Source: DASPUI01 sp035622995
GTDB taxonomy: Bacteria; Verrucomicrobiota; Verrucomicrobiia; Chthoniobacterales; UBA10450
Assembly (NCBI GenBank): GCA_035622995.1
Contig: DASPUI010000084.1
Coordinates: forward strand, 1 to 16,362
Reading direction: 5' to 3'
Length of the DNA stretch: 16,362 nt
Each line of letters starts with the position of its first letter. Positions within the stretch are counted from its first letter, which is position 1. Positions 6,732 to 13,394 of this stretch are shown here, one piece after another. The notes beneath the pieces are model-generated. The model saw only the letters and a program-made list of their open reading frames with translations. It ran no database searches and was not told the DNA's origin. A program made the position numbers and the translations under genes.

Positions 6732-7409
6732 ATGACCGCGCGCGAACGAGTAAAAGAATTGATTCGTATTTGGCCAAGAGTTTATCCGGACGCGCATACC
6801 GAGCTGACTTTTAAAAATCCGCTCGAATTGCTGATCGCGACAATTCTTTCGGCGCAATGCACCGACAAACGCGTGAACATGGTCACGCCCGCATTGTTCA
6901 AGAAGTATCGGACAGCGAAGGATTACGCGCGAGCGTCGCAGTCAGAGTTGGAGAAGGCAATCAAGTCCACCGGGTTTTTTCGGAGCAAAACTAAAAGCAT
7001 TCGCGGAGCAACTTCAGCGATTGTCGAGGAATTTGGCGGCAAAGTTCCGTCGACCATGGAGAAGCTATGCGAGCTCCCGGGCGTGGGCCGGAAAACAGCA
7101 AATGTGGTCTTGGGAAACGCTTTTGGAAAAAACGAGGGAATCGTCGTGGACACGCACGTGATGCGCCTGTCGCAGCGGCTCGGCCTAACGAGACAAATCG
7201 ATCCGGTAAAAATCGAGCTCGAGTTGATGAAATTGGTCCCGCGCCAGCACTGGAGGAACTGGAGTCATTGGCTCATCTGGCATGGGCGTCGCCGTTGCTA
7301 CGCGCGCAGGCCTGATTGTGCGAATTGCGAGATCTTTCATCTTTGCCCCAGCGGTAAGGTTTTTGTGCGAACGGGCAAGGCTGCATCACCCGAAATCGCC
7401 AGAGATTAA
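6732..7409 (+). CDS. nth: Endonuclease III (DNA glycosylase/AP lyase)
   Basis: Removes oxidised pyrimidines and cleaves abasic sites. The 225-residue product contains the HhH segment LPGVGRKTANVV with catalytic K121, VDTHVMRLSQRLG with catalytic D140, and the iron-sulfur cluster loop with C189-x6-C196-x2-C199-x5-C205, exactly the Nth spacing. Length is normal for the family (about 211 in E. coli plus a short tail). The frame is open upstream to 6630 but family alignment and a promoter-like sequence favour the ATG at 6732. The gene converges on the iron-permease-like gene: its TAA (7407-7409) and that gene's TAA on the other strand (7408-7406) share the palindrome TTAA. Confidence 0.95.
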   Translation: MTARERVKELIRIWPRVYPDAHTELTFKNPLELLIATILSAQCTDKRVNMVTPALFKKYRTAKDYARASQSELEKAIKSTGFFRSKTKSIRGATSAIVEEFGGKVPSTMEKLCELPGVGRKTANVVLGNAFGKNEGIVVDTHVMRLSQRLGLTRQIDPVKIELELMKLVPRQHWRNWSHWLIWHGRRRCYARRPDCANCEIFHLCPSGKVFVRTGKAASPEIARD

Positions 7410-7891
7410 CTCTCCAACTTCGAGTTAGCCAGCTGGTCGGCGCATTCTTCAAGACGCACCGCAGTTTCCCCGGTTTTTTCTGCGCATTTGCGAATGCGGC
7501 TGAATTCTTCCTCGAATTTCTTCAGTTCCTCATCGGATAGACCTTCGAGATTAACCAATTGATTACGCGCGCCGGCTAGTGCGCGAATGATTTCGTCGAG
7601 CTTGAGATGGACCGCTTTCGCGTCCCGGTTTTGCGTGTTCTGAATCAGAAAGACCATCAGGAACGTGACGATCGTTGTCCCGGTGTTGATGATGAGCTGC
7701 CAGGTATCCGAAAAATGGAAGGTCGGCCCGGTCAGCGCCCAGACGATAATGATCAGCAAGGCAGCGGCAAAGGCCCAGGCGCTTCCAAGTACAATTGACG
7801 ATCGGCGGGCGAATGAGTGAAAAGCTTCCGCCAAGTTACGAAGCCACTCGGGCTCGGTTTCGAGTTTTCGATCCTGTGATTTTGTCTTCAC
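7406..7891 (-). CDS. Low affinity iron permease family small membrane protein
   Basis: Protein of 161 residues with two hydrophobic segments (about 34-53 and 66-83) and the conserved stretch FSDTWQLIINTGTTIVTFLMVFLIQNTQNRDAKAVHLKLDEII, which is the hallmark of the bacterial members of the low affinity iron permease family (PF04120 type, after yeast Fet4). The C-terminal 60 residues are charged and probably form a coiled coil. Bacterial members are short compared with Fet4, and iron transport has not been shown for most, so the name is a family label. The gene starts divergently from the TPR membrane protein gene and ends overlapping nth by 4 nt on the opposite strand. Confidence 0.85.
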   Translation of the reverse strand: MKTKSQDRKLETEPEWLRNLAEAFHSFARRSSIVLGSAWAFAAALLIIIVWALTGPTFHFSDTWQLIINTGTTIVTFLMVFLIQNTQNRDAKAVHLKLDEIIRALAGARNQLVNLEGLSDEELKKFEEEFSRIRKCAEKTGETAVRLEECADQLANSKLES

Positions 7892-7987
7892 ATTCTACGT
7901 TCGCGTCCGCCAGGTGAGACGCGCGTGTGTTCGGGCGTTTTCGACGAAGCGGAGAGGGAGATTGCTTTTCCCGCCAGGTTAGAGAAA

Positions 7988-9931
7988 ATGGTGTGCCCCG
8001 AAATGCAGCAGGTTTCCGCTTTTTCACGTCCACAGACCGTCCCGGCCGTTCCGACAACCGTGCCGAAGAGCAATCCCTGGATCCTGAGCAGCTGGCGGGA
8101 TTTGATTCTCTACGTCGGGACACCGCTGTTGCTGGTCCCGATGTTCGCGTTGGCGCAAGCGCGTTGGAGCGCGCAGGACATTTATGTTTTTGTGGCGGCA
8201 TTTGGCGCCACCGGCCATCACCTGCCCGGAATGATTCGCGCCTACGGTGATCGCGCCTTGTTTGAGCGGTTTCGCTGGCGATTTATTTTCGCGCCGATCT
8301 TCCTACTGTCGGTTTGTCTGGCGTTTACCTGGTGGGATCTGAAAGGAATTATCCTGGTCGTTTTCTTTTGGGGTGTCTGGCATGGAATGATGCAGACGTA
8401 CGGTTTTTGCCGCATTTACGACGCGAAAATGGGCTCGTTTGCCAGCCTGACGCGGCGGATCGATTTCGCAACCTGTGCCATTTGGTTTGCCACAGCAGTC
8501 TTCCTTTCGCCACAACGGTTGGCCGGCACACTCGATACTTATTACGCCAGCGGCGGGCCATTTATTTCGCCGGAGTTCCTGCGCATCGGTCAACAGCTGC
8601 TCTTCGCGTCTGCGATTGGCGTTGCGGTGTTGTTTCTCGGGAATTTTGCCAGGATGTGGACGGTTGGGAAGCGACCGAATCCGGTCAAACTGGCGCTGCT
8701 CACGACCAGCATAGCCTTCTGGTGGTATTGCAACAACGGAGTCACCAATATTCTCGCCGGGATCGCGCTCTTCGAGGTTTTTCACGACGTGCAATACCTG
8801 TCGCTCGTTTGGATTTACAACCGCAACCGCGTGGAAAAAGACCGCTCTATTGGCGGATTCATGCGCTTCGTGTTTCGCCGGAGCGGCTCGTTAGTCGGAC
8901 TCTACATCGGGCTCGTCTTTGCCTACGGTTCCCTTGGTTATTTTAAGGAAACCCAAATCGAAACGATCAAGCAATTTCTGACCGGCCTGGTGGCGGCGTC
9001 GGGTCTTCTCCATTTCTATTACGACGGATTCATTTGGAAAGTTCGGGAGAAAACAACGCGAGAGCATCTTGGATTGACCGGCGGTAGCGCGGCAGTGGCC
9101 AATCAGTTTGTGCCAAGCTGGGCTTTGCATAGCCTGAAATGGCTTGTTGTTTTTATTGTTCCACTGGGAGCGCTTTGGGTGGGACAAGTTCGAAGCAAAA
9201 CATCTCCGGTCGATTGCGCTGCGTCGGTCGTGAGCGATGTTCCGGCAAGCGCAGCCGCCCACGTCCACTTTGGCCTAGCGTTGCAAGATTCCGGACATCT
9301 CGATGAGGCGAGCGAGCAATTTCGAACTGCTTTGCGCATAGATCCGAAAGTGGAAAGGGCCCATTATGGATTGGGTTATGTTTTCCTAACCCAGTCGAAG
9401 TGGAATGAAGCGCTGGCCGAGATGGAGCAAGCCGTTCGAGACGATCCGCGCAACGGCGAAGTTCACGCTGATTATGGCTACATCCTCGAACAGCTCGGTC
9501 GAAAAGATGAAGCCGAGGCTGAATTCGAGAAGGGAACGGAGCTGATTCCAAAGTCAGGGAAAGCTCATTATAAATTTGGCGTCTTTCTGTTGTCTCGGGG
9601 AGATCTGGATCGGGCAATCGTTCAATTTAAGACGGCACTGCAACACAATGTTGGCCAGGCTGAAGTGCATTATCATCTTGGCCGCGCTTTTTATTTGAAA
9701 GGCGATTTCGAGGGAGCGCGCGCCCAGTACGAAGAGACAGCGCGACTCGACACAAAGGCGCCAGTGCACAACAGTCTCGGCGTCGTTTACATGCGGCTGG
9801 GTCAAAGATCGCTGGCCATCGAGCAATTCAACGAGGCCCTGCGGCAACATCCCGATGACGCCGATGCGGCGGAGAATCTTCGATTCGCGCAGGCGAATCA
9901 ATTTTCCCCTCCCCGAAAGCCGTCACCGTAG
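7988..9931 (+). CDS. Polytopic membrane protein with histidine motifs and six C-terminal TPRs
   Basis: I do not recognise a named family. From the ATG at 7988 the product is 647 residues. About eleven hydrophobic segments fill residues 36-400. Several carry His-containing motifs at or near their ends: GHHLPG (76-81), VWHGMMQTYG (130-139), FEVFHDVQY (262-270) and LLHFYYDGFIWK (340-351). The arrangement recalls membrane enzymes that hold metal through histidines, but it is not the canonical desaturase or hydroxylase spacing. Residues 422 to about 632 contain six 34-residue TPR units (for example HVHFGLALQDSGHLDEASEQ), a protein-binding scaffold on one side of the membrane. The start is chosen because AGG (7976-7978) lies 9 nt upstream; an in-frame GTG at 7925 is possible. 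The next gene follows by 9 nt. Confidence 0.8.
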   Translation: MVCPEMQQVSAFSRPQTVPAVPTTVPKSNPWILSSWRDLILYVGTPLLLVPMFALAQARWSAQDIYVFVAAFGATGHHLPGMIRAYGDRALFERFRWRFIFAPIFLLSVCLAFTWWDLKGIILVVFFWGVWHGMMQTYGFCRIYDAKMGSFASLTRRIDFATCAIWFATAVFLSPQRLAGTLDTYYASGGPFISPEFLRIGQQLLFASAIGVAVLFLGNFARMWTVGKRPNPVKLALLTTSIAFWWYCNNGVTNILAGIALFEVFHDVQYLSLVWIYNRNRVEKDRSIGGFMRFVFRRSGSLVGLYIGLVFAYGSLGYFKETQIETIKQFLTGLVAASGLLHFYYDGFIWKVREKTTREHLGLTGGSAAVANQFVPSWALHSLKWLVVFIVPLGALWVGQVRSKTSPVDCAASVVSDVPASAAAHVHFGLALQDSGHLDEASEQFRTALRIDPKVERAHYGLGYVFLTQSKWNEALAEMEQAVRDDPRNGEVHADYGYILEQLGRKDEAEAEFEKGTELIPKSGKAHYKFGVFLLSRGDLDRAIVQFKTALQHNVGQAEVHYHLGRAFYLKGDFEGARAQYEETARLDTKAPVHNSLGVVYMRLGQRSLAIEQFNEALRQHPDDADAAENLRFAQANQFSPPRKPSP

Positions 9932-9940
9932 CAAAGCTTC

Positions 9941-10780
9941 TTGTCTCGTCCGCTGCATGTCGATCTCGATGGTGCCTGGAGTTCCGCCGAACTCGCGCTC
10001 GAAACCTTAGACGCAACAAACTGGGGTCCGCAGCTGCGGTTTTCCGCCCCGCCGCGGCTGATCGAGCAGTTTTACTCCGAAATCAGTTCGCGCCTGACTT
10101 CATTTTTACTCTTCGGTTCGGGCGATTTCCATCATCTGAGCGCGCTTTGGGTGCGACGAGTCCAGGAGCCAGTCGTCCTTGTCTCGTTTGATAATCACCC
10201 CGACTGGGATGTACGGCCGCCGCGATGGTGTTGCGGCGGGTGGTTGAACCGGGCGATGGAATTGCCACAAGTCGAGCATGTCGCGGTCTGGGGCTGTGGA
10301 AATTTCGAATGCTGGTGGCCGGGGCAGATCTTTGGGAATCGCCGCGCCGAACGCAAAGGAATATTGGAAGTGCATCCATGGGCGGACGATCGGCCACCGA
10401 AAGATCGTGAAAGGCGTGGTGCAATCCTGCACGACAACTGGCGCGAACACTTCGAGCGCTTCGTGAACGATCGTCGCGGCGCAAACATTTATGTGACGAT
10501 TGATCTTGATTGCCTTCGCGCAGACCAGGCCATGACCAACTGGGAAAATGGCCGATTTACGATGGTGGATCTTGTCTGGGCCCTGAGACAATTGCGAGCT
10601 GCCGGTCGAATTGTGGGGGGCGATATTTGCGGCGCCTATTCGAATCCTGTCTACGCCCGTTGGAAACAACGGTTCGCCTCCAAGATGGATCATCCAAAAT
10701 TTCAACGTCCCGATTCGGTCACGACGCGAATGATCAACCGCGCCGCTTTCGAAACACTTTGGCCGGCATTAACTGAGTGA
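9941..10780 (+). CDS. Arginase/agmatinase-fold (ureohydrolase-like) protein
   Basis: Protein of 279 residues with the metal-site landmarks of the arginase superfamily in order: GSGDFHHLS (59-67, counterpart of GGDHS), SFDNHPDWD (82-90, counterpart of DAHxD, giving D84, H86, D88) and VTIDLDCL (185-192, giving D188 and D190). The positions that bind the two Mn ions are therefore kept. The last family motif (DVVEVNP-like) is replaced by GGDICGAYS, so the substrate is unlikely to be simply arginine. The substrate is unknown. The only usable start is TTG at 9941: an in-frame stop lies at 9929-9931, the stop of the preceding gene, and there is no good ribosome site. This suggests translational coupling to the TPR membrane protein. 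Its 3' end overlaps the convergent transporter gene by 12 nt. Confidence 0.75.
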   Translation: MSRPLHVDLDGAWSSAELALETLDATNWGPQLRFSAPPRLIEQFYSEISSRLTSFLLFGSGDFHHLSALWVRRVQEPVVLVSFDNHPDWDVRPPRWCCGGWLNRAMELPQVEHVAVWGCGNFECWWPGQIFGNRRAERKGILEVHPWADDRPPKDRERRGAILHDNWREHFERFVNDRRGANIYVTIDLDCLRADQAMTNWENGRFTMVDLVWALRQLRAAGRIVGGDICGAYSNPVYARWKQRFASKMDHPKFQRPDSVTTRMINRAAFETLWPALTE

Positions 10781-11122
10781 CACCAGAACGATTCCCGCGC
10801 TGATCAGGAGCGAGCCAATAATCAATTGAGGCGAAAGCTTTTCTCGCAGAAAAATCGTCGCAGCGATGGCGATAATGACGGCAGTGGATCCCTGGATCGG
10901 ATAAAAAAAGCTCAGATCGAAGTGTTGCAGCAGTCCGATCATGAGGAAAAAGGCGATCGTCAGGCTGGAAACGCCGCCGATAAAAAATTTCAAAGTTGGT
11001 GGACGGCCGAAGCCTTTGACCCGCGAGCATTCCATCGCGTGTTTGAGCAGGAGTTGACCGACCACCGTCGCAGTCGCCTGCATGGCAAAAACGGCGATAG
11101 GCACGATCGTTTGCCCAGTCAT
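10769..11122 (-). CDS. EamA/SMR-type four-helix transporter subunit (second of a pair)
   Basis: Protein of 117 residues with four hydrophobic segments at about 6-26, 45-63, 72-92 and 98-116. It contains QATATVVGQLLLKHAM and, near the end, FLREKLSPQLIIGSLLISAGIVLV, the typical last two helices of EamA/drug-metabolite transporters. At half the usual EamA length, it should work as a dimer. Its ATG overlaps the stop of the upstream transporter gene (ATGA, 11119-11122), so the two are coupled and probably form a heterodimer, as with ArnE/ArnF or paired SMR proteins. The frame is open to 11392, but that extension is antisense-like sequence inside the first gene. Substrate unknown; a lipid-linked sugar or small amphiphile is a reasonable guess. 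Confidence 0.8.
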   Translation of the reverse strand: MTGQTIVPIAVFAMQATATVVGQLLLKHAMECSRVKGFGRPPTLKFFIGGVSSLTIAFFLMIGLLQHFDLSFFYPIQGSTAVIIAIAATIFLREKLSPQLIIGSLLISAGIVLVSLS

Positions 11123-11520
11123 AACTGCTCCTCGATTTTTGCGACCGGTTTCGCCATAACCGAAAGACCGAGAATAACTATCGCGATGCCGCACCAGCGT
11201 CGCGCCGAAATATGCTCGGACAAAAACATCCAGCAGCTCAGTGGCACGAGCACGTGCACCACCTGGGAAAGGGGGAAGGCGATCGAGAGCGGAATGTATC
11301 GCAGAACGTAAATCCAGCAGAGAAAACTTAGGATGACCAGGCCGATAGCGCACCAAATCCAAACGGAGCCGAGTCCGGTCAGGCCGGTCCATTCCCAGCC
11401 GGCGATTCGTGCCGTTCTCGACGCACCAATCTTGACCAGCGTTTCATGCGCAGTAACAAAGACGATTTCGAAAACGAGCACAATCCAGGGATTGGCAAAA
11501 CGCTGCGGCGCGCGATCCAT
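11119..11520 (-). CDS. EamA/SMR-type four-helix transporter subunit (first of a pair)
   Basis: Protein of 133 residues with hydrophobic segments around NPWIVLVFEIVFVTAHETLV, VWIWCAIGLVILSFLCWIYV, SIAFPLSQVVHVLVPLSCWM and WCGIAIVILGLSVMA. The LRYIPLSIAFPLSQ and LSEHISARRWCGIAIVILG patterns match the drug/metabolite transporter superfamily, closest in layout to ArnE/ArnF flippase subunits. I use the ATG at 11520; a TTG at 11529 and a GTG at 11523 are in frame just upstream. An inverted repeat (11537-11554) lies 16 nt before this start. The gene lies 118 nt downstream of the acyltransferase gene on the same strand and may be in its operon. Confidence 0.8.
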   Translation of the reverse strand: MDRAPQRFANPWIVLVFEIVFVTAHETLVKIGASRTARIAGWEWTGLTGLGSVWIWCAIGLVILSFLCWIYVLRYIPLSIAFPLSQVVHVLVPLSCWMFLSEHISARRWCGIAIVILGLSVMAKPVAKIEEQL

Positions 11521-11536
11521 CACGCGCAACTATGGC

Positions 11537-11554
11537 TGCGAAAGTATTTTCGCA
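11537..11554. promoter_or_regulatory. Perfect inverted repeat upstream of the transporter pair
   Basis: TGCGAAA (11537-11543) and TTTCGCA (11548-11554) are a perfect 7-bp inverted repeat around GTAT. It sits between the acyltransferase stop (11639) and the transporter start (11520), read leftward. It has no T-run on the minus strand, so an operator or a small RNA hairpin is more likely than a terminator. Confidence 0.4.
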
Positions 11555-11638
11555 AAGTACGATCGCACTTGGCGCCGTATGCAAAAATTCCACCCACGCA
11601 CGCTCGATTGATCCGCTGTTCGGCGTCGAGACTTGGGC

Positions 11639-12805
11639 TCAAAGCTCGTTCGCGTTTGGGAACTTTCGCAGAACCGGATCGTGTCGGGTTGGTTCCAGGT
11701 ATTTCAACACGTGCCGGAAAATCGGATTCAAAAAACCGCGTGTGTGCATCACGTAAAGATCGAGCGGCACCAGCTCGCAGCCCAGGTGCAACTTCGGATC
11801 GTAATTCAAAGGACCGCTGCAATATTCTTTCAATCCGTTTTTGATGGCCCAGGTCAGAACGTCGCGCAGCGTGTAAAAATAAAGATGCAAGTCGAGCGCG
11901 ATGCGATAATCCAGTCCGAGACATTCATCGTAAATTTTCCCGTCATGAATCAAACAACAGCTGAAGGCGACGATGCGTCCTTCCTGGCGCCAGATGAAAA
12001 AGCGCGCCCGTTCCGGCATCGTTTGTCCCAGCCTAACGAATGATTCTTTAGTCAATTGCTCAAACCTCATAGGCGAGCGCTGGTGAACTTGGAGATAGAG
12101 TGGATAGACTTCGTCGATGCACGGGCCGATATCGTGGACAACTTCCATCTCGATTTTGGCCGCCCGCTCGGTTTTGCGGAATTTCCGGCGCAAACTTTTG
12201 CGCGTGATATAACCGAGCGTCGCGAGATAATCGTCGAAGCTGGCATACTTAAGCGGGAGTCGCGTCATCGGCATACTCGGCACGCGGGCGTAGCCGTTCG
12301 TTGAAAAATTGGACAGGGTTTGCCGATATTTTGCTGGAAAATCCTTGAGCACAACGAGCGCGGCCTTGTTCTTGCGCGCATAAGCCCGCAAACTGCGATG
12401 CAAGGCAGTAGCCAACGAATTTTCGTCCTTCGGATCGCACGCACCAAGATGCCCTTCGCCGGCAGCGCAGCCGACCATCAAGACGCGCATCGTCAAAAAT
12501 CGCGGAAATCTTCTGCGGATGAGTTCAACCAGCGCCCGCGCCTTGCCTGGCACGCCCTCGACCAAACTTTGTTGGACGAAGAACATTGGTTGAATCGCGC
12601 GAAGACGTCCCTCGGCATCTTGCAGCAGCCAATACCGATAATCGAAATCGTTCGCCAATGTCTCTTCCATGATTTCGTAAAAGCGGTGATCTTTGCATTT
12701 GTTTTGAAACGCTCGCCTCCACTCATCGGAGTGTTCTAGCTCGGTATGCGTCACCACTTTGGCGGCGAGACCTTCCGGCAAAGAAGTTGTTCCAAAAGTT
12801 TCCAT
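11639..12805 (-). CDS. FemAB/GNAT-like acyltransferase (Acetyltransf_6 type)
   Basis: Protein of 388 residues with the two-lobe layout of FemAB-like/BioF2-like N-acyltransferases. The N-terminal half includes YRYWLLQDAEGRLRAIQPMF (57-75). The centre has DDYLATLGYITRKSLRRKFRKTER (191-214), the usual Y-L-x3-x-RK-xLRRK pattern. The C-terminal half has RFFIWRQEGRIVAFSCCLIHDGKIYDECLGLDY (268-300), the beta-strands of a GNAT core. Such proteins transfer acyl or aminoacyl groups onto cell-wall, capsule or lipid precursors. The acceptor here is unknown. I use the ATG at 12805; TTG at 12817 is an alternative. Downstream on the same strand are two flippase-like subunits, which fits an envelope role, by inference. 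Confidence 0.75.
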   Translation of the reverse strand: METFGTTSLPEGLAAKVVTHTELEHSDEWRRAFQNKCKDHRFYEIMEETLANDFDYRYWLLQDAEGRLRAIQPMFFVQQSLVEGVPGKARALVELIRRRFPRFLTMRVLMVGCAAGEGHLGACDPKDENSLATALHRSLRAYARKNKAALVVLKDFPAKYRQTLSNFSTNGYARVPSMPMTRLPLKYASFDDYLATLGYITRKSLRRKFRKTERAAKIEMEVVHDIGPCIDEVYPLYLQVHQRSPMRFEQLTKESFVRLGQTMPERARFFIWRQEGRIVAFSCCLIHDGKIYDECLGLDYRIALDLHLYFYTLRDVLTWAIKNGLKEYCSGPLNYDPKLHLGCELVPLDLYVMHTRGFLNPIFRHVLKYLEPTRHDPVLRKFPNANEL

Positions 12806-12992
12806 GGCTACCGCCAAACGGCAGTGGGAGAGACTATCAATTAGCTGATTTTGACCTGTTTCTCAAGCTTTTCGCGTAAGAGGCAAAAAGGGCGTGAAGG
12901 CCAACCCGACCGGTTTCGTCGCTGCCATAAGCAACGACAGTAGGCAGACCAGAACGGAGCCGCCTCGCAACCGCTAAAGCTCTGCGGTTAGA
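12806..12992. other. 187-nt gap between the acyltransferase and acpP genes
   Basis: No gene seen. It should hold the acpP 3' end and the acyltransferase promoter (both minus strand). AACCGC (12969-12974) and GCGGTT (12984-12989) form a 6-bp hairpin just past the acpP stop, but without a T-run on the minus strand, so it is a weak terminator candidate. A second imperfect hairpin (12918-12938) is also present. Confidence 0.35.
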
Positions 12993-13265
12993 TTAAGTTG
13001 CAGCGGCGGCGCCGCCACCGCCTTGTTTGGCGCGCTCTTCGATGTATTTGATGACGTCTCCGACGGTCTGCAACTTTTCTGCGTCTTCGTCCGGGACTTC
13101 CACCGAAAATTCTTCTTCGAAAGCCATCACCAATTCGACAATGTCGAGCGAATCCGCCCCCAAATCCTCGATGAATGACGCCTGCGGCGTCACTTGCTCC
13201 GGGTTCACTCCCAGCTGCTCGACAATAATGTCTTTGACCTTTTCCTCGATCGGTTTATCCGCCAT
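12993..13265 (-). CDS. acpP: Acyl carrier protein
   Basis: Carries growing acyl chains on a 4'-phosphopantetheine arm in fatty acid synthesis. The 90-residue product starts MADKPIEEKVKDIIVEQLGV and contains the attachment motif LGADSLDIVELVM, with S39 as the modified serine, then the acidic EEEFSVEVPDEDAEK segment for partner binding. It is slightly longer than the typical 77-80 residues because of a glycine/alanine tail (GGGGAAAAT). The ATG at 13265 gives the family N-terminus, although the frame is open to 13346. Its usual neighbours (fabF, fabD, fabG, rpmF, plsX) are not in this window. The gene is divergent from the 500-residue orphan gene with a shared 129-nt region. Confidence 0.95.
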   Translation of the reverse strand: MADKPIEEKVKDIIVEQLGVNPEQVTPQASFIEDLGADSLDIVELVMAFEEEFSVEVPDEDAEKLQTVGDVIKYIEERAKQGGGGAAAAT

Positions 13266-13384
13266 AAAAATTTCTTTGGTTAGGTGCAGGCCTAAACGAG
13301 CCAGCACAGCATGGCAAGTAAATGAATTGGCCGGGAAGTCAATCAATTTTCGGGCGCGAGTTTACATCCCCCGCGGTTATCGTA

Positions 13385-13390
13385 GAGGTG
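13385..13390 (+). promoter_or_regulatory. Shine-Dalgarno site that fixes a GTG start
   Basis: GAGGTG at 13385-13390 (within AGAGGTGA) is close to the ideal anti-16S match and lies 4 nt before the GTG at 13395. It is the best ribosome-binding sequence in the window and supports the GTG start. Confidence 0.7.
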
Positions 13391-13394
13391 AAAC

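Noticed and set aside
10106..10705. 199-codon frame antisense to the arginase-like gene
   Set aside because: It is a shadow of the sense gene, which has conserved metal-binding motifs; the antisense peptide is Pro/Ala/Ile-rich without domain signals.
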